From Sthenelais limicola (Eukaryota > Annelida > Polychaeta > Phyllodocida > Sigalionidae): DNA of 64,000 bases. The stretch lies in contig OW804099.1 in NCBI GenBank assembly GCA_942159475.1, positions 9,129,954 through 9,193,953 on the forward strand. Direction: 5' to 3'. Below, piece by piece: positions 31,468 to 41,495 of this stretch; within the stretch, counting starts at the first letter, position 1; the number at the start of each line of letters is the position of its first letter. The position numbers and the translations under genes were made by a program. The notes beneath the pieces were generated by a model, which saw nothing but the letters and a program-made list of their open reading frames with translations, was not told the origin of the DNA and searched no databases.

Positions 31468-34400
31468 ATGCCGGTTGGAATGTTGCCAGCCATACCGGCA
31501 GAAAGGGAGGATCGATCTGAGGAAGATGGAGAGGATGAAAGCGGAAGTTCAGTTTCAATAGATGACAGTGACATAAGTATGAGTCAAGAGAAAGGAACTC
31601 AGGAGGTGCAGGACATGGCCTTTCGAGAAAAGGAGGTGAAAAAAGCAATGAGAAAGAGGTGGAACCAGAAGAGGAGAAGATGGAAATTACAGGAGAAGAA
31701 AAAAGAACAGCGTGAAAATAATAGAGCGGTGCAGGAATTGAAACTTCAGAAGAAAAAGGACAATGGGTTGATGTCCTTAAGTAAACATAAAGAGGTGACA
31801 CAAAACAGTATAATTAATAGTAAGGAGGGCGATGATCGTTCCTCACGCCTGGTGTTACAGGACAGTGACGCGGGGAAAGTGACAGTCCAACTGGAAGACT
31901 GCAGAACAATTTGCACAGTTGGCTCAGCAAAAATTAGCTGCCTGGTGGACACGGGAGCTAGTATCAGTTGTATTTCGACGGATACGTTAAACCAAGTAGT
32001 GCAGGAAAAAGGGGCGCTGCTCCGCCGTGTACAGACATATTTGGTTATTTACACAGCCGATGGGGGGCGCCACAAGTCGAATGAAAGGGTGTTGTTGTCT
32101 ATTAACATTGGAAAAGTTCGCACTAACGCATGGTTTTATGTTGTGAAGGGTTTATCCCTTCAGTGTATCATAGGAGTCGATTTCTTGAAAGCAAGAAAGG
32201 CCAAGATTGACTTCCAAATCCAAGACCCTGACCATTACACCGTTAGAATAACTAAGCCTAAATTAATACCTCCGAAATCAGAATTTACTTGCATGGCAGT
32301 GGTTTCGGCGCATCAAAATTTAAATCATGCAGTAGGAGTAGTTGACAATTTGAAAAGATGTGTGCAGGTCCCATTTGCGGTCAAGAGAGCCCTCGTGAGG
32401 CCACAGCGGGGGGGAAACAATATACCGGTTACCGTATTTAACGCTGCTAACACGCCAATAAAATTGGGAAAGGGTTCGGTTTTGGCAGCATTTTCAGTGG
32501 TCAATGAAGATGATTATGTAAAAGCTGGGGTTCCCGGTCAGTCTGAGCGACCGATCGAGGAGGTAGGTAGCACAAAATGCAGTGAGACTAGGGTTGATTA
32601 CACCCTAGGCGAGAATCTGTCGGCGGAGCAGAAACTAAGTATGGCGAGTTTGCTACAGCGTTACCGCGCGGTCTTCGCCACAAAAGATTCGCCGATATCG
32701 ACAACTGACATTTTTGCACATAAAATAGAGTTGAAAGAAGATTACGTGGCCCCTATTCGAAGTCCATACCGTACAAACCCTCATATGACAAGGGTACTGG
32801 AAACAATGCTGGAAGAGCAGATGCGTTTGGGCATTATTGAACGAACGAATGGCGAGTCTGAATTTGCTGCGCCATGCTTTCTAGTGGAGAAAGGGAAAGC
32901 AGCTGCAAGACAGGACAAAAAATATAGAATTGTCATAGATTACAGAAAAATTAATAAATGTATAAAGAACGAATGTAGGGTCTTCCCTTCAGCAGACGAG
33001 ACGTTGGAAAACGTCGGGGGACTGGGGGGAAGATTTTTCTCAAAATTGGATTGCCATTCGGGATTTTTTCAAGTGCCTCTAAGGCCAGAAGACAAGCCCA
33101 AAACTAGTTTTGTCACACCCAGAGGGGTGTTCCAGTACAAGGTCATGCCTATGGGGCTCAAAACTTCGCCAAAAGCGTTTCATTCGGTGATTGAGAGCGT
33201 TTTAAAATATGTGCCAAATGCACTGCCCTACATGGATGATGTAATTATAGCATCACAAACATGGGAGGAGCATCTGCAGCACGTGGAAGAGGTATTGCAA
33301 GCATTCCAAGTGGCGAAGCTTAAGTTCAGGGCGGAGAAATGTGCGTTTGGGTATGAAATAATGCAATTTCTAGGGTTTGTAGTAACGAAAGATGGGTTGC
33401 AGCCGGACCCAGAGAAGGTTCGTATAATTCGTTCATATCCAATACCAAAAACTGTCAGGGAAATGAGGGCCTTTAACGGTCTGGCAAATTACTATAGGAC
33501 ATTCATTCCAGGGTTTGCAGATAAAATGGTCCCCTTGTACCAGCTGACGAAGAAGCTTGGTAGAAGAGAGCGTTTTCAGTGGAATACAGAGGCAGATAGA
33601 GCGTTTAAGGCAGTAAAGCGGTCAATGTGCGAAGATGTCGTTCTAAGATACCCTGATTATTCTAAAGGGTTCACTATCTGGTGTGATGCTTCTCGAATTG
33701 GGATTGGCATCGTGTTGACTCAGCTTCATGATAATTGCTTCCATAGGCCGGTTGCGTTTGCAGGAAGAAGCCTGTCTTCTGCTGAACAAAATTTCTCGGC
33801 GACAGAAAAAGAATTGGTGGCGGTCCGGTATGGCTTGGAAAAGTTTAAGCATTACGTTCTGGGCAGTCACTTTGAGGTATACACTGATCATGCGGCATTA
33901 TTAGCCTTAAACGCTAAACAGGATCTTACAGGAAGGATGGCTCGTTGGATCGACTGGTTCAGTAATTTTGATTTCACCTTGCGGCACATCAAAGGAAAAT
34001 GCAACATCACAGCCGATATTTTATCAAGAATGCCATATTTTGGGGATGGCATTACAGCGAAAGAAGAGCAGGGACCGCAGCAGAGGCAGGTAAGATTCAA
34101 GGCGGTGAATCACATCCGATTCTTTGATAAGGAGGAGGTACTGGGAGCATCGCCCATCAGAAAGTATAGGAGACCGTCAATCTTAAAAAATGGACGTCTC
34201 AGAAATAAGAGGCGAGATGAGAAGGATGACACGCCAATTATCCAGGTAAGTGCACCAGAACCAGAGCAAGACACAGCACCTATCGAGGATGATAGTAGGG
34301 ACTTCCCAAGAGTCGATGGCACGGTGGTGACACGCCTGGGCACGCCAGGGGAGCAAATAATGATGGTTACTAGAAAAAACCCGCGTGTGACAGAAAGGAT

Positions 34401-36189
34401 GGCGCTATATATCGAGGAAAGAGACAAGGCAGGGAAATTAGGGGAGGAAGACTCAGAAGAGGGGGATAGTCAGTCTGATACTGGCAACCATGACACACCA
34501 GCACGAGAGGAGGAGACAGAGGCTGAGGAAGAGACACCAGAGGGGACAGACCTAATCCACAGAGGAGTGTCAAGACGGAGGAAGGCTTTGGGAGTCCCGT
34601 CATTGGTTGGTAAGTATCAAAGAGAGAAAAGACGAAAGGGAGTAAGGGCTAGAGAAGTGCAAATCACAGATACGGCGTTCTATGAAAGGCTCATCACTGA
34701 GTATGGGACTTTAGGTACGAGAGAGGTGTTCGAGAAGGAGCAAATAACTGACGAGTTTTGCAGCAATATGACAAATTACATTGAGAGGGAAAAGCTCCCG
34801 AAGGATAACACGAGAGCAAGGGGAGTTTTGCTGCAACACGACTGTTTCTTGCTATCAGGCGGCATCCTGTACAGGGTACCACCAAGGACGAGAAAGGCAC
34901 AGATAGAAGAGAGAGCGCAATTAGTGGTCCCACAATCTATGGTAGAAAAATTATTGAATCAAATACATGACGTCGGTTTGGGCGCACATATGGGTATAAA
35001 AAAAATGCTTAGCATTGCTTCACCGCGGTACTACTGGCCATCAATGGCTAGAGACATAGGTGAGTATATTGGGTCTTGTCAGAAATGTCTGGAGGTGAAA
35101 CCAAATCCTAATCCTATCAAGGTACCTATGACCGTTAAGGAGCTGTCACAGGTACCATGGGACGCTATCGAGATTGATACCATAGGTCCACTGCCTGAAT
35201 CGAGCAGAGGCTATAAATATGTGCACACGGTCTGTGATGTAGCCACAAGGTTCTGTGTAGCTTGGCCAACAAAAGACATAAAATCTGAAACCTTAATACC
35301 TGAATTCTTTGAGCACGTAGTGTCTGTCTTGGGAGTGCCATGCACTCTTTTCAGCGATAACGGTTCTTCATTTACTAGCAAATTGTTCAGAAATTTCTGC
35401 ACAGTAATGGGGATTAGGCAGGTCCTGGGATCGAGCTACTATCCTCAGAGTCAGGGTCAAATCGAGAGATTTAATCGTAGCCTGAAGACGGCCCTGAGGG
35501 CATACGTAAATAAAGATCAGAAAAATTGGTGTCAATTTGTGGCCCCGATTGTATTTGCGATGAATGCGTCGGATTCAAGCGCGACAAACTACCCAGCATA
35601 CCTGCTAATGTATGGAAGATTCCCACGACTTCCTCACGAGAATGTTTTAAAGGAATACGAGGGAGAAATGAGGCCCCTTCTGGAGCAGCTAGGCAAGATC
35701 GTCGAAAAACAAGAGATCTATGGGGACCTAGCTCGGGAAGCATTACTGACGTCACAGGCGAAAATGAAGGAATATTATGATAGGCAGGCGAATGCACACA
35801 GGTTGAGGTCAGGATCGTTGGTATATATGAAGGTGAATCGCCTACTACAACCTGGAACTGCATATAAGTTGCAGAAGAATTTCTGTGGCCCCTTTGTCAT
35901 CTGTGCAAGACCCACAGGGTGCACAGCCAGACTAAGGAGGATGGATACTGGAGCAACACTGCCTAAACCAGTGCATGTATCTCATTTGAAACCGGTTAGT
36001 GTATCCAAAACCAGTCACTTTATGGAAAGACTGCTCTCACCAGATTTACTACCTTTGCACGAGTATGAAGAGAAGGGCCCGCTGGATGAGAAGGGATGGC
36101 AGGACATAGCCTGCACAGAAGAAATAGGCTGCAATTGGCCTGAAGAGGAGGGAGAGAAGGATAAGAATGAGATAGAGGATACACAGTAG
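31468..36189 (+). CDS. pol: Element A Pol polyprotein (PR-RT-RNaseH-IN)
   Basis: The 1573-aa ORF is in the -1 frame relative to gag; numbering is from the ATG at 31468. The aspartic protease motif is LVDTGASIS (D161). The RT catalytic box is YMDD (Y588) and RNase H has WCDAS (D740). A linker of about 300 aa precedes the integrase zinc module H1167...C1204/C1207. Integrase catalytic residues are D1237, D1297 and E1333 (D-x59-D, D-x35-E). No key residue is missing and the frame is intact. No canonical slippery heptamer lies in the overlap; GAAAAAC at 31432-31438 is the nearest. The -1 frame is open only from 31393. Entry into pol may therefore be by weak frameshift or reinitiation. Confidence 0.96.
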   Translation: MPVGMLPAIPAEREDRSEEDGEDESGSSVSIDDSDISMSQEKGTQEVQDMAFREKEVKKAMRKRWNQKRRRWKLQEKKKEQRENNRAVQELKLQKKKDNGLMSLSKHKEVTQNSIINSKEGDDRSSRLVLQDSDAGKVTVQLEDCRTICTVGSAKISCLVDTGASISCISTDTLNQVVQEKGALLRRVQTYLVIYTADGGRHKSNERVLLSINIGKVRTNAWFYVVKGLSLQCIIGVDFLKARKAKIDFQIQDPDHYTVRITKPKLIPPKSEFTCMAVVSAHQNLNHAVGVVDNLKRCVQVPFAVKRALVRPQRGGNNIPVTVFNAANTPIKLGKGSVLAAFSVVNEDDYVKAGVPGQSERPIEEVGSTKCSETRVDYTLGENLSAEQKLSMASLLQRYRAVFATKDSPISTTDIFAHKIELKEDYVAPIRSPYRTNPHMTRVLETMLEEQMRLGIIERTNGESEFAAPCFLVEKGKAAARQDKKYRIVIDYRKINKCIKNECRVFPSADETLENVGGLGGRFFSKLDCHSGFFQVPLRPEDKPKTSFVTPRGVFQYKVMPMGLKTSPKAFHSVIESVLKYVPNALPYMDDVIIASQTWEEHLQHVEEVLQAFQVAKLKFRAEKCAFGYEIMQFLGFVVTKDGLQPDPEKVRIIRSYPIPKTVREMRAFNGLANYYRTFIPGFADKMVPLYQLTKKLGRRERFQWNTEADRAFKAVKRSMCEDVVLRYPDYSKGFTIWCDASRIGIGIVLTQLHDNCFHRPVAFAGRSLSSAEQNFSATEKELVAVRYGLEKFKHYVLGSHFEVYTDHAALLALNAKQDLTGRMARWIDWFSNFDFTLRHIKGKCNITADILSRMPYFGDGITAKEEQGPQQRQVRFKAVNHIRFFDKEEVLGASPIRKYRRPSILKNGRLRNKRRDEKDDTPIIQVSAPEPEQDTAPIEDDSRDFPRVDGTVVTRLGTPGEQIMMVTRKNPRVTERMALYIEERDKAGKLGEEDSEEGDSQSDTGNHDTPAREEETEAEEETPEGTDLIHRGVSRRRKALGVPSLVGKYQREKRRKGVRAREVQITDTAFYERLITEYGTLGTREVFEKEQITDEFCSNMTNYIEREKLPKDNTRARGVLLQHDCFLLSGGILYRVPPRTRKAQIEERAQLVVPQSMVEKLLNQIHDVGLGAHMGIKKMLSIASPRYYWPSMARDIGEYIGSCQKCLEVKPNPNPIKVPMTVKELSQVPWDAIEIDTIGPLPESSRGYKYVHTVCDVATRFCVAWPTKDIKSETLIPEFFEHVVSVLGVPCTLFSDNGSSFTSKLFRNFCTVMGIRQVLGSSYYPQSQGQIERFNRSLKTALRAYVNKDQKNWCQFVAPIVFAMNASDSSATNYPAYLLMYGRFPRLPHENVLKEYEGEMRPLLEQLGKIVEKQEIYGDLAREALLTSQAKMKEYYDRQANAHRLRSGSLVYMKVNRLLQPGTAYKLQKNFCGPFVICARPTGCTARLRRMDTGATLPKPVHVSHLKPVSVSKTSHFMERLLSPDLLPLHEYEEKGPLDEKGWQDIACTEEIGCNWPEEEGEKDKNEIEDTQ
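34147..34219 (+). other. Conserved basic island 1 in Pol linker (element A)
   Basis: The linker between RNase H and integrase contains SPIRKYRRPSILKNGRL followed by RNKRRD. Element B has the same motif at 59168-59235 with only conservative changes (APIRKYRRPSILKNGKL). The surrounding linker is acidic, Ser/Glu-rich and not conserved. Function unknown; a nuclear localisation or nucleic-acid-binding role is inferred from composition. Confidence 0.75.
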
Positions 36190-37171
36190 ATTCTCCAGAT
36201 CCTGTAGAACGTTGATAGAATGGATGAAATAAGTGTAGTACGTAGTACCTTGGCAAGGGCGCATTAACAATATATATATGGCATGGGAGCTTGAGCGAGA
36301 CGCGGTGTTTACATTCTCGAACAGCTGTGGTGGTTATAGGGTTGTAACCACGAAGCGAGAGCTGCAAGCCAGCAACAGTGGTTTTTATGTGAAAGTAATA
36401 CGAGGAAGTGAATGGGAGTGAGCCGCGCCTGGTGTGAGGAGTTATCCCAGCGAAATGGGGTTTAATCACGAGTGAATAAAAAAGGGAGGTTGGGTTGGAA
36501 TTGAGGGTAGAAAAAGAAAGACACAAAAAAGAAAACAAAAAACAAACTAAACAGCTCCTGTGCGGGTTCAGATGGAAGGAGGGAGAGAATCTAGTGCCGT
36601 GACTACAGTCTGACATGGGAGAATACCCTAGTATATGCCATAATAATTTCCTAAGTGAGTTAATATTATATAAAGGTCTAGGAAAGCTTTGCTTATCCGA
36701 GAAAAAGGGTAAGCAAAGTTAATTGTCACTGACAGTTCTCATTGGGTAGATAAAGGACTTATACAATGAATAGTAAGTGGGGAAGGGAGATGCGGGTGAA
36801 ATAAGGTAGAATAAAGTCGCTTGTCGACTAACTATGGGTGACATTCTTGTGACAACAATGCTCGGCTAATATGACAAGCCCCAGGCGTAGCAGATACGTA
36901 AAACAGGAGAAATAATGTATCACGAAGTTGAAAGGGTATGGCCAGAATACGCATAAGGCAGGGTGAGTAAGATATGAGAGACAAATGGTAACAGCAAGGT
37001 AAGCTGCTCCAATAAGTCAAGCTTGGAGATGACTTATGGGATAGTGCCAGAGTGTCAGCTGCCCCGGAAGAAGGTAGGGGTTGAGCAATTAAAAATAAGA
37101 TGGGAAATAAGGGCTGCCCAGTGGCACTAAAGTGGAGAGGAAGGAGCGCTCATCGCCGTTGATGTCGAAAG
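36190..37171 (+). other. Spacer between pol and accessory cassette of element A
   Basis: No credible plus-strand ORF is present. An acceptor-like GGGCTGCCCAG lies near 37109-37119, ahead of the first accessory ORF. Antisense frames here are shadows. Confidence 0.4.
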
Positions 37172-37666
37172 ATGAACAAGTTGCCTGGTACAGCATTAGG
37201 GGTACAGGATATGTACGACATAGAACGTCTGATTATAAGATTGATAAGAATATTTACCATACATCCAGCTCACAGGTACGGAGGATGTCCCGAGAAAAGG
37301 TTGACAAACGAGTGGTACCTGTGGCACATGTATGCTGATCTGAGATTGCCAGACAACGAGGTGAGAAGCATCACAGATGTGTTCCCATTGGCAAGGACAA
37401 AATACCAGCAGCATAAATATATTGCCCACGTATTAATACGTCGGGTAATATGCAATATTTTATCGCTAGAAGCAGAGCAGAAACGATTGGCATACGAACA
37501 ATGTGATAGAGTGGTTCTTTATCAATATATAAGTGGTCTAACCTTCATCCCAGCAGATAAAATTAACGCAGTTTTCACGGAAGAGGTGGACCTGCTAAAC
37601 ATTAAGGAGTTGTGTCCAAGCGCATGGGCGAAAGTCAAGGTAAGTGTATTCACTTATAGGCAGTGA
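37172..37666 (+). CDS. Accessory ORF a of element A (paralogue family member 1)
   Basis: The ORF of 164 aa is of no family I recognise. It shares four landmarks with the next four ORFs: RLIRIFTIHPAHRYG, then EKRLTNEWYLWHMY, then an amphipathic helix around AHVLIRRVICNIL, then YQYISGLTFIPADKI. It ends in a Pro/Trp-containing segment (CPSAWAKVK) directly at a strong donor, AAG|GTAAGT, with intron start at 37640 in phase 0. The last nine codons are therefore probably intron. It is predicted soluble, mainly helical and basic, with no signal peptide or zinc motif. Start is the ATG at 37172. Confidence 0.6.
   Translation: MNKLPGTALGVQDMYDIERLIIRLIRIFTIHPAHRYGGCPEKRLTNEWYLWHMYADLRLPDNEVRSITDVFPLARTKYQQHKYIAHVLIRRVICNILSLEAEQKRLAYEQCDRVVLYQYISGLTFIPADKINAVFTEEVDLLNIKELCPSAWAKVKVSVFTYRQ
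37640..37645 (+). promoter_or_regulatory. 5' splice site ending accessory ORF a
   Basis: GTCAAG|GTAAGT is a near-perfect donor and falls after a whole codon (468 nt from the ATG). Confidence 0.6.
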
Positions 37667-37746
37667 GAAGGTATTTTTAAAATGGGTGGGGACACAGTAT
37701 ACAGTTTTATAGGCCTGTGAGCATTGAATACTGACTATCGAGGAGA

Positions 37747-38202
37747 ATGTGTAGACCTATAACCAGGGGAGAGAAGGCAGAGGTAATACAGGTGATTCGA
37801 TTGGCTCGTCTGTATATGCAGAAACCACACCTGAGATTCAGAGGGGCTAACGCTAGGAGGCGAATTGAAATGGAAACACACTTAAAAAATATCTGGTGGG
37901 GAGCCTCTCGTTTCTTGATTAGAGAAATGCCAGATAGGAGGGAGAGAATAGCCGTCAATCACATGAGCTGGGAGGATCGATCACGAAAGCAGCAGTATAT
38001 ATACCTGTCGATGTTAAAAAGTTATTTCGTCGGGACGATGTTAAAAATAGAATCTTGCAACTACCCAAGAGATATTATAATTAAGTTGTTGGCATGTAAC
38101 ACTGGGATGACAGTTAGTGACTTGGAAAAACTGGCGTGTGAACGATGGAGCTGGATTGAGAAAACATTGGAAAAATGGATTCCGGTGTCTGAGGGTAGGT
38201 AA
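37747..38202 (+). CDS. Accessory ORF b of element A (paralogue family member 2)
   Basis: The ORF is 151 aa and starts at the ATG at 37747. Family landmarks: VIRLARLYMQKPHLRFRG, then RRRIEMETHLKNIW, then a helix around LSMLKSYFVGTMLKIE, then LLACNTGMTVSDLEKL, ending in a Trp/Pro segment (WIEKTLEKWIPVSE). Donor-like sequence overlaps its end (GAGG|GTAGGT at 38195, or AG|GTAATA at 38199); unlike its relatives neither is in phase 0. It is very basic and probably helical. Function unknown. It starts only 81 nt after ORF a's stop. Confidence 0.6.
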   Translation: MCRPITRGEKAEVIQVIRLARLYMQKPHLRFRGANARRRIEMETHLKNIWWGASRFLIREMPDRRERIAVNHMSWEDRSRKQQYIYLSMLKSYFVGTMLKIESCNYPRDIIIKLLACNTGMTVSDLEKLACERWSWIEKTLEKWIPVSEGR

Positions 38203-39807
38203 TATATCTGACTCGATCATGTTATGTATAACTAGAGATACGGGGTCTTTGAGATGTTACAGTGAGCAGTTATTTCCAGTGGAGCAGTTTCTAAGACAAG
38301 GACAGGTTTATAAGCAGGGAAAAATAAATCAGAATGAAATAAAAAGGTATATAAGGCGACTTACCAGTGCGAGGTGTGGGGAAGGTTGGTTGTGGTGCAG
38401 AAGCGGAAGGAGTGCAAGGAGGGGTAGGGAGAAAGAGAGTAGAATATGAGTGTTTCTTGAGTATGATAATATATGATGAATAATATGGGTTATTATAAAA
38501 GAATAAGAAAAACTAAAAACAAACTACGTAACTACTATAACTAAAATCTACTGGGATATACAAAAAATGTGCTACTCGTTAGCCCAGCGGCGGTATGCCC
38601 TGAAAACAAGAGCACACGCCCGCCCATAAAACCACCGAGCTGCCTTCAAAGACAGGCCATAGACGAGGAGCCGAGCTAAATCGCTCAGGCTCCATACGTC
38701 TCTGGTTTCGACAATGACAATGTCATTGTCGATAGCCAGGTAAAGTTCTCGGCCTGCCATGGTTTCCAAAAGGTTTGAAGATCGGGAAAATATATATAGG
38801 AGATAGGAAGCTGGTGTAGGGGGTCGGCGGAGATTGGGTGCTGCTGCGAGAAGTTAAGCTGAAAATGATGTCTACAGGATGCCAAATGGGGAATTTGCCT
38901 AATCAAAGAAACCACTCTGATATCATTGTAGGGACACGCCAATTGGCTAAAAAGATTTGATTGACGTAATAAATGAACAAAGGGGAGGCACCGGGGATCG
39001 AGTCATGATCGGGTCATAAGATCATGACACCATGACACTCATAGAGATAAGGAGCGAGGGAATAATGAGAGAACTTTTTTTTAGAATCCATGAATTGAAA
39101 ACCATATAATTGAATGAAGATTAGAGCGGTGTATAGTTGATGAGTCACTGATAAGACAAAAGCAGATTGGGTGTGAAAGTCAACGAAAAGCAGAAAGTTT
39201 CAATCACTGGGTGACAGGTGGGCATAAAAAACGCTGAGAAACGCTGGTCGTAATAAGTTTTACAGATATGGATTTCGTGGGAACGTGGGGGTTCGTTAGG
39301 ACGAGGTAGTATGTTGTCCGTCGGCTGATTCGAGGATCCGATGTTTACATAAAATAACGTGTTGATAGAAATTGGGGAAACAAAGATGACTATAGTTAGG
39401 ACAGAGTAAACTGAGTCTCAGAATATTCAGGTAAGGGTTCATGGTATTGTCTAGATTCTTTTTCGGTATATGAGAATAGCAGGAGTGGTCCAGGGGTGGA
39501 TTAGTATAAAAATAACATGAAGTAAGCATACCAGCGTCTCCGGGGAAACACTATGCCATATAAGACAGGCAGGTGAGGTGACTATGGCAACGCAGGAAAT
39601 AGACTGATCTATACAGATGAAGGGAGCACGGGCCGGCAGCGACCTAGTAGGCTAGGTTATACTGATGCATAATTTTAATGACAATAATAATATGAGGGAA
39701 ATAATCCACCTAGACCCTGGGCATGGAATAGACAGATGAGATTATCAGGAGAGGAAGGGCGCTGCCGGATGACAAGCCATTTCTGAAGCTTTGCTCGGCT
39801 TTGCAAT
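38203..39807 (+). other. Spacer in element A, with a small antisense ORF
   Basis: 1.6 kb with no plus-strand gene recognised. On the minus strand, 38769-38572 encodes a 65-aa frame (METMAGRELYLAIDND...) with protein-like composition. It has no recognised homologue and may be chance. Confidence 0.35.
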
Positions 39808-39816
39808 TTGGAGACA

Positions 39817-40323
39817 ATGTTGGAGCATAGTAAAATAAATATCAGGAACGCGTCGATTTTGTGTATTAAAGTGTATTCGTTTTGGCTTTTAGCCCCCTGG
39901 ATTAGATATCCTAGGCAGTTGCCTAATTATCGATTGGAAGTAGAATGGTACTTGCTATCTTTATACGAAAAATGTGATAAACTCCTACGGTCCCTGAAAG
40001 TTAGGCCAGGAAAATGGTACTCTACCAAGCGTTTGCGGGTAATGAGTGATAAAGACAGAATGGGTGCGATCTTGCATCAGGTCTATAGGATTTTGGATGT
40101 ACTATTGAAATTATACTCAACGGATTATTTAAGAAAGCGCTGTTGCCAGAGAAAAAATCACAAGGAGGCGGACACCAAGCGGTTCATGGCATTGTCAGGT
40201 TTATCTAAAACAAAAGTGCAGGAATTGCTTCAAGGGACGGTCAACGTAAGGTCACCAATCGAATGGATTAATGGAGATTGGTTGCTGCATGCGGTGGGTC
40301 AAGTTTTCTTTCTCGGTCTGTAG
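39817..40323 (+). CDS. Accessory ORF c of element A (paralogue family member 3)
   Basis: The first ATG is at 39817. The frame is open from a TTG at 39808 that lines up with the ATG of ORF e (TTGGAGACAATG here, ATGGATACAAGA there). Landmarks: VYSFWLLAPWIRYPRQ, then YRLEVEWYLLSLY, then LHQVYRILDVLLKLYS, then FMALSGLSKTKVQELL, ending with a Trp segment (WINGDWLLHA). A donor GCG|GTGGGT at 40294 falls in phase 0 at the position matching the other family members. About 168 aa, basic, with no membrane segment beyond a slightly hydrophobic N-terminal helix. Function unknown. Confidence 0.6.
   Translation: MLEHSKINIRNASILCIKVYSFWLLAPWIRYPRQLPNYRLEVEWYLLSLYEKCDKLLRSLKVRPGKWYSTKRLRVMSDKDRMGAILHQVYRILDVLLKLYSTDYLRKRCCQRKNHKEADTKRFMALSGLSKTKVQELLQGTVNVRSPIEWINGDWLLHAVGQVFFLGL
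40294..40299 (+). promoter_or_regulatory. 5' splice site ending accessory ORF c
   Basis: GCG|GTGGGT is a weaker donor than those of a, d and e but lies at the corresponding place and phase. Confidence 0.4.
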
Positions 40324-41486
40324 TGACAATCTTGGGGAAGGAGAAAGTTGATACATTTGAATCAGATAGGGAGAGGGGTGACGTCACGGGCTAGCCGGCA
40401 AATATGGAAGTGACATATATCATTTTGTAATTCGAGGATTCGGTTTGAATGGATGGAATGCAGAATGATTGTTCTTGAAATCGTTTAATGAAAGGAGACG
40501 CCTAATGATGATTGAGCGAGACAACGTGTGATACAACGAGGCGTTATCTTATATGGTCGTGTAAAGGTGACATGTTGTGATGAATTTGACTCGTGAAGAT
40601 AACGTTCTGGAAGCATACATTTCAGATAGAATTAATGAATGTATGGTTTTCTGTTAAAACACGCCGTGGTGGTCGTTTTCGGGTGTATCAGGAAAATCAC
40701 TTCTTGGGAGGCCCTCGGGCTACAAACTATGAGTAAGACATAATAATAAGTGTATGTCATATATAATTGTCGTTGCAAGAATGGTTGTTTCAGAATAGAA
40801 ATAAATAAATCATTTTAAGGTATGGAGCGCAATGATTTTATGTTATGAAGGGAGTGAGGGTGAAGGTTACTACAACTGGTCTTTATCTTGAAGACAAAAT
40901 ATATGGGCTATTATTTGGTAATTCGGTGAGTGTCTACAAGGAACTCACTGGGGATTGATAGCCTGGGATTTGGGGGTATGTGTGACTAGATGTTGTGTGA
41001 GCTTGGGACGTTTGGATTGGTATCTGTTGATGGTACATAGAGCTTGTGGGATACGAATTTTTGTATACCCAATGAGAAAACAATAATCTCTCCTCAGAAT
41101 ATGATGGGAGTGGGCTTGTGGGGTGATGACACTCGGCGCGTGTGTATTACTGTAAGATGTTTATGTCATATTTTGTGGCTTGAAAATGAGTGATGGAACA
41201 TACGCAAAACTGAAAGTATCGTGTCTGGCGGGGCGGGTGGTACAACATAGGTCGCGTGCGCAGGAAGTATGAACTCAAAACATTAATTATGAGTGGGAGT
41301 CAGGGGTGGTAAATATGGGTAATAAAGCTTGGCAGAGGAAGTTGGAAGGTAATAAAGGATAATGGGAAGAAGAAAATAACAAATACACGCGGATCTTGAG
41401 GGGGGGTGTGAAGTTTAGGGTCTGGAGTGTAGTGTTTGGAGTTTAGTGTCTGCACTGGTGTCCTGATGTGGCGGTAGTCCTCAACT
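40324..41486 (+). other. Spacer between accessory ORFs c and d
   Basis: 1.2 kb with no credible ORF on either strand and no recognised repeat. Confidence 0.4.
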
Positions 41487-41495
41487 TTGGATACA

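Noticed and set aside
36020..36616. 198-aa minus-strand ORF after pol of element A
   Set aside because: Low-complexity, overlaps the pol end antisense and has no domain; probably chance in a purine-rich strand.
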